Origin: Pseudomonadota bacterium
Lineage (GTDB): Bacteria; Myxococcota_A; UBA796; SXON01
Direction: 5' to 3'
NCBI GenBank assembly: GCA_030684355.1
Contig: JAUXTN010000220.1
Span: 1-64,000, forward strand
Length of the DNA: 64,000 nucleotides
Shown: one piece after another, positions 7,516 to 15,285 of the stretch
Numbering within the stretch: the stretch's first letter is position 1
How the letters are laid out: each line of letters starts with the position of its first letter
The notes under the pieces: generated by a model
The model's input: only the letters and a program-made list of their open reading frames with translations
Database searches by the model: none
What the model was told of the DNA's origin: nothing
Position numbers and translations under genes: made by a program

Positions 7516-9498
7516 ATGCCGCTCCTGACGTTGCTCCTCGCCTGCACGGCCGGCGAGGTGGGCCCCTCCCCGGTGGACGCCGATGGCGACGGCGCGTGGT
7601 CCGCCGAGGACTGCGACGATGGCGATCCCACCGTGTTCCCGGGCGCGCCGGACGACGCCTGCGACGGCGTCGACCAGGACTGCGACGGCCACGCCGACGA
7701 CGCCTCGCCCGACCTGCGCGTCTGGTACGTCGATGCCGACGGGGACGGGTTCGGGGGCCAGGCGGGGGCGATCGTCGCGTGCGAGGCCCCCGACGGGGCG
7801 ACGACGGACTTTCGCGACTGTGACGACACCGACGCCGCCGTGTTCCCGGGGGCGCCGGAGGACACGTGTGACGGCGTCGACAGCGACTGCGACGGCGACT
7901 TCGACGAGGACGCGCCCGAGGTCACCCCCTTCTACGTCGATGCGGACGGCGACGGGTACGGCGACGGGTACGGGGACCCCGTCCTCGGGTGCACCGCGCC
8001 GGCGGGCACGGTCGCGTCCGACGAGGATTGCGACGACGACGCGGCGGACGCGCGCCCGGGCGGCACCGAGGTGTGTGGGGACGGCCTCGACAACGACTGC
8101 GACGGCCTCACCGATCTTGGGTGCGGAGGGAACGTCGTCTTGGACCTCGACGCGCTCCCGCGCCTCGTGGGGGAGAGCCCCGACCAGGTGCTCTTCTCGT
8201 CGCTGCCCTACATCGGGATGTCCCTGGCCATGGGCGGGGACACCGACGGGGATGGCAACGGCGAGCTGGTGATCGGGCTCCCGCACGCCCATCCGAACGG
8301 CGCCTACTCCGGGCGTATCTACCTCATGGAGGGGATCCCGAGCGGCGAGTCCACGTTTGGTGACGCGGGCCAGCGTATCGAAGGGGCTGACGCCGAGTCC
8401 CTCGCGGGCGAGGCCGTCGCCTTCCTGCGTGACAGCGATGGCGACGGGCTGGACGAGCTCCTCGTCGGCGCGCCGAGATGGGAGGGCGCGGCGCGTGGAC
8501 TCGGGATGGTCTACGTCCTCGATCGTCCCGCCGAGGTGAGCTCGCTTGCCGACGTTTCGACCCACCTCTTCGGGAGCACGCCGTCGGGCTACGCCGGCTC
8601 GGCCGTCGCCGACGCGGGGACCGTGTTGGGGACCGGCAGCGCGATCGCCGTGGGCGCGCCCAGTGTCCAGGATCATCGCGGCGTGGTCTATGTCCTCGCC
8701 GCCCCCCGAGTCGGCGAGGTGGACCTCGCGGAGGCCGACGCTCTGCTCGTCGGCGAAGCGGATCAGCTCTGCGCGGGCGAGGCCCTGGCGCGCGCCGGGG
8801 ACGTGGACGGCGACGGTCTCGACGACCTGGTCATCGGCGCGAGCGGCGCGTGCAACTATGACCGTCCCGACGGGGCCGCCTGGATCGTGCATGGCCCCCT
8901 GCGCGGCACGCTCGATCTCGCCGACGCCGATGCCCGGATTACGGGAGAGGCGGGTTCGGCTGGGAGCGCGGGACAGGCGGTCGCCGGACCGGGCGACCTC
9001 GACGGGGACGGACTCGCGGACGTGGCGATCACGGCGCCGAACCTCCTCACCTCGCGTGGCGGCTACGGTGTCGTGTACCTCTACACCGGCGGTACCAGCG
9101 GGACGATCGCGGCGGCCGACGCCCCGACGCGCCTCGACGCGTCGGGGCTGGACGGAGGCGTGGGCGTGAGCGTGGCGGGAGCGGGCGACATCGACGCGGA
9201 TGGCCGGCCCGACCTGATCGTGGGAGTGGGCTACTCGTGGGCCGGCCGCACCTACTCGGGCACGGCCTACGTGGTCACGACGATCACCCCCGGCGCCCTC
9301 GACGTACACGAGGTCTCCTCGCGAATCCTGGATCGCGGCAGCGCGTATTCCGCCGGCTCCGTCGTCACGGGCGGCACGGACCTCGACGGGGACGGCGTGC
9401 CCGACCTGGCCATCGGTGGGGTCGGCATCACCGAGTTCGAGACGATCGATTCGTACCTCGGAGCCGTGTTCCTGGCATCGCCGGGAGGATGGTTCTGA
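7516..9498 (+). CDS. MopE-type metal-binding and FG-GAP repeat lipoprotein
   Basis: 660 aa. A very short lipoprotein leader (MPLLTLLLAC) is followed by three copies of the Cys/Asp-rich MopE-type putative metal-binding motif (DCDDGDPTVFPGAPD, DCDDTDAAVFPGAPED, DCDDDAADARPGG), each with a CDGxDxDCDG partner. From about residue 230 there are about six FG-GAP/VCBS-like calcium-binding repeats (GDxDGDGxxDLxIG), typical of an integrin-like beta-propeller. It is probably a cell-surface protein that binds Ca2+ or Cu. No Shine-Dalgarno is visible; an in-frame TAG at 7504-7506 limits the start to 7516. Confidence 0.8.
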   Translation: MPLLTLLLACTAGEVGPSPVDADGDGAWSAEDCDDGDPTVFPGAPDDACDGVDQDCDGHADDASPDLRVWYVDADGDGFGGQAGAIVACEAPDGATTDFRDCDDTDAAVFPGAPEDTCDGVDSDCDGDFDEDAPEVTPFYVDADGDGYGDGYGDPVLGCTAPAGTVASDEDCDDDAADARPGGTEVCGDGLDNDCDGLTDLGCGGNVVLDLDALPRLVGESPDQVLFSSLPYIGMSLAMGGDTDGDGNGELVIGLPHAHPNGAYSGRIYLMEGIPSGESTFGDAGQRIEGADAESLAGEAVAFLRDSDGDGLDELLVGAPRWEGAARGLGMVYVLDRPAEVSSLADVSTHLFGSTPSGYAGSAVADAGTVLGTGSAIAVGAPSVQDHRGVVYVLAAPRVGEVDLAEADALLVGEADQLCAGEALARAGDVDGDGLDDLVIGASGACNYDRPDGAAWIVHGPLRGTLDLADADARITGEAGSAGSAGQAVAGPGDLDGDGLADVAITAPNLLTSRGGYGVVYLYTGGTSGTIAAADAPTRLDASGLDGGVGVSVAGAGDIDADGRPDLIVGVGYSWAGRTYSGTAYVVTTITPGALDVHEVSSRILDRGSAYSAGSVVTGGTDLDGDGVPDLAIGGVGITEFETIDSYLGAVFLASPGGWF

Positions 9499-9577
9499 CG
9501 GCCTGCGCGCAGCTCCGCGTCTCCCAGGTGCACGTGCTGCGCACGACGCCGTCGGCCAGCGACCCGTCGGCCCGCGG

Positions 9578-10633
9578 TTAGGAGCCCCCATGCGCCTCCT
9601 CCACACCATGGTCCGTGTCCGCGACCTCGACCGGTCGCTCGACTTCTACACCCGCCTCCTCGGCATGCGGCTCCTCCGCAAGAGCGACTACCCCAGCGGT
9701 CGGTTCACGCTCGCGTTCGTCGGCTACGAGGACGAGGCTGCCGGCGCCGTCCTGGAGCTGACCCACAACTGGGACCAGGCCGAGCCCTACACCCTCGGCG
9801 ACGCCTGGGGCCACCTCGCCATCGGCGTCGACGACATCTACGCGACGTGCGCCGCGCTCGCCGCGGAGGGCGTGCCGGTACCGCGGCCGCCCGGCCCGAT
9901 GAAGCACGGGAGCACGGTCATCGCGTTCGTCGAGGACCCGGACGGGCGGAAGGTGGAGCTGATCCAGGGGCGGTGAGGCGGGGGCGGGGGCGGGGGCGGG
10001 GGCGGCACCGTCGACCTTCCCATCCACCGCGCGAGCTCCGCCCGACCGCCGCCATCCCGCCGCCAACCCCAGGAAGTTCGCCAGGACCCGCGCCCCGAAC
10101 GCGCTCTCGATCGACTCCGGGTGGAACTGCACGCCCCACCAGGGGAGCGTGGCGTGGTGGAGCGCCATGACGACGCGGTCCGCGTCCTCGGTCCACGCCG
10201 TGGCGACGAGGGTGTCCGGGAGGTCGACACACGCGAGCGAGTGGTAGCGGACGAACGACGCCTGCGCCGGCACGCCCGCGAAGAGCCCGGTGCCGTCGTG
10301 CGCGACGGGGGAGAGCCTCCCGTGCCGCGGCGAGGGCGCATGGACGACGCGCCCGCCCGCGTGGTGGGCCATCACCTGCATGCCGAGGCACACGCCGAGC
10401 ACGGGCGGGCGGCCCGGTTGGAGGGCCTGGGCGCTGTAGCGGGCGTCCGCGGGGCGCTCCGGGCGGCCGGGGCCCGGGGAGAGGACGACGGCGTCGTAGG
10501 CGGCCCAGCCCAGGTCGAGGAGCCGGGCGTCGTCGTGCGCGATCACGTCCGGGAGCGCGCCCGTGGTGGCCGCGAGCCCATGGGCGAGGTTCCAGGTGAA
10601 CGAGTCGTAGTGGTCGACGAGCAGGACGCGCAC
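9578..10633 (-). CDS. Class I glutamine amidotransferase, anthranilate/aminodeoxychorismate synthase component II-like
   Basis: 351 aa by reading frame, but the recognisable domain ends near residue 195. It shows VLLVDHYDSFTWNLA at the N-terminus, the nucleophile elbow GVCLGMQ (Cys near 82) and VQFHPESIES with the His-Glu pair, so the catalytic triad is complete. TrpG/PabA releases ammonia from glutamine for anthranilate or aminodeoxychorismate synthesis. No TrpE/PabB partner is nearby, so the pathway is unsettled. The last 150 residues (Pro/Ala-rich, then Arg/Val/Glu-rich) are read through the (CGGGGG)4 tract and antisense to all of gloA; they are probably a read-through tail or an assembly indel. 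Confidence 0.72.
   Translation of the reverse strand: MRVLLVDHYDSFTWNLAHGLAATTGALPDVIAHDDARLLDLGWAAYDAVVLSPGPGRPERPADARYSAQALQPGRPPVLGVCLGMQVMAHHAGGRVVHAPSPRHGRLSPVAHDGTGLFAGVPAQASFVRYHSLACVDLPDTLVATAWTEDADRVVMALHHATLPWWGVQFHPESIESAFGARVLANFLGLAAGWRRSGGARAVDGKVDGAAPAPAPAPASPPLDQLHLPPVRVLDERDDRAPVLHRAGRPRYRHALRGERGARRVDVVDADGEVAPGVAEGVGLGLVPVVGQLQDGAGSLVLVADEREREPTAGVVALAEEPHAEEAGVEVERPVEVADTDHGVEEAHGGS
9590..9976 (+). CDS. gloA: Lactoylglutathione lyase (glyoxalase I)
   Basis: 128 aa, normal length for bacterial GloA. It isomerises the hemithioacetal of methylglyoxal and glutathione to S-lactoylglutathione in the cytosol. Two VOC-type beta-alpha-beta repeats are visible: MRLLHTMVRVRDLDRSLDFY (metal ligand His5) and WGHLAIGVDD (His ligand), with a Glu ligand in GAVLELTHNWD and another in GRKVELIQ. 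The ATG at 9590 follows AGGAG. The whole gene lies antisense to the C-terminal extension of the amidotransferase frame at 9578-10633. Confidence 0.88.
   Translation: MRLLHTMVRVRDLDRSLDFYTRLLGMRLLRKSDYPSGRFTLAFVGYEDEAAGAVLELTHNWDQAEPYTLGDAWGHLAIGVDDIYATCAALAAEGVPVPRPPGPMKHGSTVIAFVEDPDGRKVELIQGR
9979..10002. repeat. Hexanucleotide repeat (CGGGGG)4
   Basis: Four tandem CGGGGG units start 3 bp after the gloA stop codon, inside the 3' part of the opposing amidotransferase frame. The G-runs could fold into a quadruplex and are prone to length change; any change not divisible by 3 would alter the C-terminus of the amidotransferase. Confidence 0.8.
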
Positions 10634-10747
10634 GGGGCGCTTCTACCTCCGTGGGGGCGGGGTGTCGCCCACGCGGCCCAGCCAACGCAGACCGTCGGCC
10701 CGCAACCGGAATACGGGGCCGTCGTCGGAGCAGCGAGGAGAGACGGA

Positions 10748-11656
10748 ATGCGGGAGCCCGAGCCTTTCAACGTGTTGGCCTTCGATGACTGGCGGGAGGC
10801 CGTGGCGGAGTGGCGCCCGCTCCGTCGGGAGCGGAGCCTGCGTTGGGTGGCAGACAAGACCGGCTTCGCGCTGGGGCATGTGTCGGAGATGCTGTCGCTG
10901 ACCCGCCGGCGGGCCGCCAACCCCGTGTTCATCGGCCTCCTCGGGGTGCTCATGGAGCTGCCGCCGGTGGGGCAGCGCTACTTCGAGGCGCTCGTGCGCA
11001 TGGACACCGCGGAGGGCGAGAAGCGGAAGCGGCGCAAGGCGCGGGACTTCGTGGGGGCCGAGCGGTACGAGGCGGAGGAGCGCGCCGCGTGGAAGGAGAT
11101 CCGCCTCATCACGACGATGGCGGACGGCCGGGACGAGACGCCCGCCATCGAGGGGCTCATCGACCGTTGGGTGGCGGGGGTCGTGTACGAGGCGATGGAG
11201 TGCGGGGCGCCGGCGGACCCCACGGCGCTCGCCGCGCGCTTCCTGCCGGTGGTCTCCCCCGAGGAAGTGCACGAGGCCCTCGCGTGGCTCGTGGAGAGCG
11301 GTCTGCTGCGGGAGGCGGATGGGCGCTACACGCGCGTCGCCGAGGGCATGTTGTGGTTCGACGCCACCGACTCCGCCGACGAGCGGCGCCGCCGCATGCT
11401 CGCAGCCCACCACCAGGCGCTGCGGCACTACTTCTGGGGCATCGACACGAAGAACGTCCCGCGTGACGACCGGAACTACAAGCTGATGTTCCAAGCCATG
11501 CCGCGCGAGATGTTGGGGGAGGTCGCGACGAAGATGGACGAGCTCCTGGCTTGGATCCACGAGCGGGCGCTCGAGCGCGGTCCGTGCGACACCGTCTATG
11601 TCCTCGGGTTGCAGGCGGTGCCGGTCACCACCTCCTTCGCGCTCACCACCCCGTAG
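10748..11656 (+). CDS. TIGR02147 family protein
   Basis: 302 aa. It starts MREPEPFNVLAFDDWREAV with a helix-turn-helix-like stretch RSLRWVADKTGFALGHVSEMLS, then the family's signature middle (LPPVGQRYFEALVRMD) and a C-terminal part with VTTSFALTTP. This family is found mainly in Fibrobacter and Myxococcota; its role is not established, although an HTH-like N-terminus suggests DNA binding. The ATG at 10748 follows GAGGAG. It is divergent from the amidotransferase gene (114 bp) and ends at a strong bidirectional hairpin. Confidence 0.75.
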   Translation: MREPEPFNVLAFDDWREAVAEWRPLRRERSLRWVADKTGFALGHVSEMLSLTRRRAANPVFIGLLGVLMELPPVGQRYFEALVRMDTAEGEKRKRRKARDFVGAERYEAEERAAWKEIRLITTMADGRDETPAIEGLIDRWVAGVVYEAMECGAPADPTALAARFLPVVSPEEVHEALAWLVESGLLREADGRYTRVAEGMLWFDATDSADERRRRMLAAHHQALRHYFWGIDTKNVPRDDRNYKLMFQAMPREMLGEVATKMDELLAWIHERALERGPCDTVYVLGLQAVPVTTSFALTTP

Positions 11657-11689
11657 CATCCACCCGTTGTGTGTCTGCCAAAACGGAGC

Positions 11690-11726
11690 GTGCCACCCGC
11701 GGAGGGGATCCCCCCGCGGATGGCAC
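11690..11726. terminator. Strong hairpin between convergent genes
   Basis: A long imperfect stem: GTGCCA, CCGCGG and GGGG on the left pair with CCCC, CCGCGG and TGGCAC on the right, with one C/A mismatch, one bulged A and a 2-nt loop. It lies between the stops of the TIGR02147 gene (11656) and the small exported protein (11741), the expected place for a bidirectional terminator. No T-tract. Confidence 0.6.
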
Positions 11727-11740
11727 CTCCCACCCCCGTG

Positions 11741-12220
11741 CTACCCGTCGTCGACGTTGGCGACGAGCCAGCCGGAGTCGCCCGACACCCGGAGCTTGTA
11801 CCCGGTGATGACGGGGTCCTCGAGGAGGCGGATCACCGAGGTGTAGACGAGGTCGGTGCCCGCCTCGGTCTCGACGGCCACGGGCCCCTCGAGCACGGCG
11901 TCGATCCGGCACCACGTCCCCGCGGGGAGCGGGAAGCCGCCCTCGGCGACGAGGTCCACCACCTGGTGGACGGGGAAGAACCCGGCGTTGGTGCCGTCGC
12001 ACCGCACCGGGATCCACCCGGCGACGGGCGCGTCCATCGTGAGCACGATGGACTCGTCGGGGGCGGTGGCCTCGCCGTGGACGGGGTTCCCGATCACGAT
12101 GGAGGCGAGCGCCACACCCGGTGCCGCGACCAACGCGAAGCCGCCGAGGAGCCGCGCGAGCCGATCGCCCCCGCGGGTGGCCGCCTTGGAAGACGGGGTG
12201 GTTCCAACATTGCACTTCAT
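11741..12220 (-). CDS. Small exported protein, function unknown
   Basis: 159 aa. The N-terminus has basic residues followed by a hydrophobic run (LLGGFALVAAPGVALA), a likely Sec signal peptide cleaved after residue 39. The mature part (about 120 aa) is beta-rich with two Cys (RCDGTN, TWCRID) that could form a disulfide; I do not recognise the fold. The start at 12220 is set by GCAGGAG 7 nt upstream. A longer in-frame start at 12628 exists but would give a non-coding-like Arg/Pro leader. Confidence 0.6.
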   Translation of the reverse strand: MKCNVGTTPSSKAATRGGDRLARLLGGFALVAAPGVALASIVIGNPVHGEATAPDESIVLTMDAPVAGWIPVRCDGTNAGFFPVHQVVDLVAEGGFPLPAGTWCRIDAVLEGPVAVETEAGTDLVYTSVIRLLEDPVITGYKLRVSGDSGWLVANVDDG

Positions 12221-12687
12221 GGTGGGCTCCTGCGGGGCCAGGCCCTTGATTGGGACATCGCCGCTGGTCGGGAGTGGGTCCCGATCCAGCGCTCCTTGGC
12301 AGCCGCACAGCCCGATGGCGTGCGCCGCCGTACCTGTGAGACGCGTGACGACTTCTCGTGCAGACACCGGGAGCACGCAACGCCGACGAACGACCGACGT
12401 CCGCCCCGCCGGTGACACCATGGGCGCCCCCCGCCCCGGAGAGCTGCCAGCGCTCGTCGTCCGGCCACGCCCGGGCCCCCCGCGCGCGCAACGTCCGCTC
12501 CCGATGTCGCTCCCGCGGCGTGGCTTGTTCGACCCGGTCGAACAGTGGGGAGCAGGCCACGGGGACGGCATCGGGACGCCGCGCGCGCGCGCGTTCCCCC
12601 GCCCCGGAGGCCGATCCGGATTGGACATCGCCGCCTGCTCGAGTAGCGTTGCGCGCTTTCCTGACCGTCCCCCCGCGGAGGCTCCCC
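12221..12687. other. 467-bp divergent intergenic region
   Basis: It lies between the divergent starts of the small exported protein and the BNR protein. No convincing gene was found. It contains a (CG)7 run at 12580-12593 and a near-perfect direct repeat of GATTGGGACATCGCCGC (12248-12264, and 12619-12634 with one G missing), one copy close to each flanking gene. The repeat could be a shared regulatory site; nothing else supports that. Confidence 0.4.
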
Positions 12688-15285
12688 ATGCTCTCGTTGT
12701 CCCTGGTCGCGCTGCTCTCGTCCTCGTCCCCCGCCCACGCGGACGACCAGGAAGGGGTGTGGGAGTCCCGCAAGAAGGAGGGCGGCGGGCAGGTGCTCGC
12801 CGACATCGTGGTGGACCCCGGCGATCCCTCCCGCTGGTTCGCGCTCTCGGCCGGCAACCTCTACGTCAGCTACAAGGCGGGCAACGGTTGGCGCGCCATC
12901 GCGTTCGACATCGACGGCGTGCGCGGCGACGGCTCCTCCGCCGAGCACGCGCTGCTCTTCGACCCCGCGAGCCCCGGGGTGCTCTATGCCCGGTTCAAGG
13001 CTGGCAAGGCACGGCGCTCGGTCGACGGCGGCGCCACCTGGGCGGACGACGCCGCGCGCATCGAGTGGGTGGACGGGCGCTGGCAGGTCTTGCACGGCGT
13101 GTCGTGGCGGCCGCCGGAGCCCGCCCGGGCCTACGCGCGCGACCCGAGCAACACCGACATCGTGTACGCCGCCACGGGGACGGGGGTATACGCCTCGGCG
13201 GACGCCGGGAAGACCTGGGAGGCGCGAAACGCGTGGCTCAAGGACCCGGACGTGATGGACCTCCGGGTCGACCCCCAGAACACCCAGACCCTCGTGGCGT
13301 TGAGCGCCCACAACGCCTACCGCTCGACCAACGGCGGGCGGATGTGGACGGAGCTCTCGCCCGACAAGGTCGGCGGGTCCGAGCGGTTCACCCGCATCCT
13401 GTTCGACGACGGCGAGCGGCTCGTGGCGCGCTACGGCGAGCGCGGCGAGATCTGGGTGCAGTCCGGCACCCAGTGGGCCCGCAAGGAGGTGCGGTGCGCG
13501 GCGATCTCGCCGCTCTCCGGCACCGACGCCGTGTGCGCGAACGCGGGGACCCTCCTGAAGGGTGACCTCTCGGTTCCAGCCTTCGAAGATGCCCTGCGGA
13601 CCAACTTCAAGCAGGCCGACGTGCTCCGCCTCCGCGAGACGCCGAAGGGGCTCGTCATCGCGACGCTCGACGGCGGCGGCGCCCTGGCGTCGACCGACGG
13701 CCGCGCCTGGACCGTCTACCGGGGCATCGAGGAGGGCTACGTCCGCGACATCGCCGAGGAGCCGACGGGGACGGGGGTGGTGTTCCGCGCCGCGCGGGGC
13801 GCGTGGATGTGGAAGAGCGCGGCCGAGGGCTGGATCTCCCGCATCGACGACGGCACCGTGTCGGTCGTGCAATTCGACGCCGCCGCCCCCATGCGGGTCT
13901 ACGCCGCGTCCGGCAGCGGCAAGATGTGGCGCTCGGACGACCTCGGATGGACCTTCCAGGCGTCGACCGGGCTCCCCGGCTCCGCGATCGAGGACCTCGT
14001 GGTGGACGCCTCGGGGACCGGCGTGCTCTGGGCGGCGACCTGGGGCGACGGCGTGTACCGCAGCCCGGACGCCGGGAAGACCTGGGCACCCGCGGGCCAG
14101 GCGGCGGGGGCCACCTACGTGCGGCGCCTCGCGCTCGACCCCGTCAACCCCGACACGGTCTGGGCCGCGGCGGTGGGCGCGGGCCTCTGGCGCACCTCCG
14201 ACGCCGGCGCGAGCTGGCAGCCGATGCAGACCGGCTGCAAGGTGGTCCACGCGGTGGCCGTGCACCCGCTCCAGTCCGAGAACGTCGCGGTCGGCTGCGA
14301 GGACGGGAAGGTGGTCCGCACCGCGGACGGCGGGGCCACCTGGGGCGAGCCCACGCGTGTCAGCAAGGCGGATGTCCGCTCGGTCCTCTACACCGCGGCC
14401 AACCCCACGCTCGTCGTCGGGACCGCCAGCGCGGAGGTCATCTGGGCGGCCGAGGACGGCGCGATGGTGAAGAACGACCGCTTCGCCAACATGCGCATCG
14501 ACGAAGTCAGCTTCATGTACTCAATGCAGCGCGGCGTCATCCACGGCCCCGAGGGCATGTTCCTCACGACCGACTCCGGCAAGAGCTGGACGCCGGTGGG
14601 CCTCACGGGCAAGTCGGTGTCGAGCGCGATGATCGCGCCGGACGGGATCTGGGCGTGGGTGCAGGGCGAGGGCCTCCAGGTCTGGACCGACAAGGGCCAA
14701 CGTTGGGAGCGGAAGCCGGTCCCGAGCGTGCGCGCCAGCGGCATCGGCAAGGACGACGTCGCCTGCGACGCGCCGCTCCCGCTCAACGCGAAGGTGCGCA
14801 TCCACTCCGGCGAGGAGGGGCTGCTCCTGGCGGAGCCCACCGCCGACGAGATCCGCGAGTGGTACGGCCGCCCGTCGTCGTGGTCGATCCGGGGCCACAT
14901 CAGCTGCCGCTCGCGCACGGGCGAGTACGCCGCGCACTCCCTCGGCCTCGCGGGGAGCCGGTTCGGCGAGTGGGTGACCGTCGCGCGGGCGATCGGCCTC
15001 GACCTGCCGCTCAAGCTCCAGAAGGCCGCGGAGGAGCGCGGGCTCGACATCGCGGAGAACATCCAGCTCGAGGACGGGAGCGTCTTCTTCCTGACGCGCG
15101 GCCGGCAGACCGGGCTCTGGGACGGCGAGACCTTCAAGAAGATCGGCCAGCTCCCACCCGAGACCGTGAGCTACCGCCTCATCGTGCCGTCGGAGGGCAA
15201 GCCCGAGCGCGTGATGATCGCGATCGGCACCCAGCACGGGGTCGTGATCAGCGCCGACTTCGGCAAGACGTTCCGGACCCTCTGA
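12688..15285 (+). CDS. Exported BNR/VPS10-like repeat beta-propeller protein
   Basis: 865 aa. The signal peptide MLSLSLVALLSSSSPAHA is cleaved before DDQEG. The mature protein consists of many BNR/sialidase-type Asp-box repeats (SxDxGxTW: SADAGKTWEA, STNGGRMWTE, SPDAGKTWAP, TSDAGASWQP, TADGGATWGE, TTDSGKSWTP), characteristic of sortilin/VPS10-like seven- to ten-bladed propellers found in gliding and secretion systems. No catalytic sialidase residues are evident. The ATG at 12688 follows GGAGG. Its TGA overlaps the next ATG (TGATG at 15283-15287), so the two genes are translationally coupled. Confidence 0.82.
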   Translation: MLSLSLVALLSSSSPAHADDQEGVWESRKKEGGGQVLADIVVDPGDPSRWFALSAGNLYVSYKAGNGWRAIAFDIDGVRGDGSSAEHALLFDPASPGVLYARFKAGKARRSVDGGATWADDAARIEWVDGRWQVLHGVSWRPPEPARAYARDPSNTDIVYAATGTGVYASADAGKTWEARNAWLKDPDVMDLRVDPQNTQTLVALSAHNAYRSTNGGRMWTELSPDKVGGSERFTRILFDDGERLVARYGERGEIWVQSGTQWARKEVRCAAISPLSGTDAVCANAGTLLKGDLSVPAFEDALRTNFKQADVLRLRETPKGLVIATLDGGGALASTDGRAWTVYRGIEEGYVRDIAEEPTGTGVVFRAARGAWMWKSAAEGWISRIDDGTVSVVQFDAAAPMRVYAASGSGKMWRSDDLGWTFQASTGLPGSAIEDLVVDASGTGVLWAATWGDGVYRSPDAGKTWAPAGQAAGATYVRRLALDPVNPDTVWAAAVGAGLWRTSDAGASWQPMQTGCKVVHAVAVHPLQSENVAVGCEDGKVVRTADGGATWGEPTRVSKADVRSVLYTAANPTLVVGTASAEVIWAAEDGAMVKNDRFANMRIDEVSFMYSMQRGVIHGPEGMFLTTDSGKSWTPVGLTGKSVSSAMIAPDGIWAWVQGEGLQVWTDKGQRWERKPVPSVRASGIGKDDVACDAPLPLNAKVRIHSGEEGLLLAEPTADEIREWYGRPSSWSIRGHISCRSRTGEYAAHSLGLAGSRFGEWVTVARAIGLDLPLKLQKAAEERGLDIAENIQLEDGSVFFLTRGRQTGLWDGETFKKIGQLPPETVSYRLIVPSEGKPERVMIAIGTQHGVVISADFGKTFRTL

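Noticed and set aside
12217..14265. 682-codon minus-strand frame opposite the BNR gene
   Set aside because: Shadow of the BNR protein; no recognised motif, biased composition.
13803..15284. In-frame upstream extension of the PQQ-BNR-OmpA gene
   Set aside because: This part overlaps the BNR gene completely and is Arg-rich; the TGATG start at 15285 is followed by a leader-like sequence.
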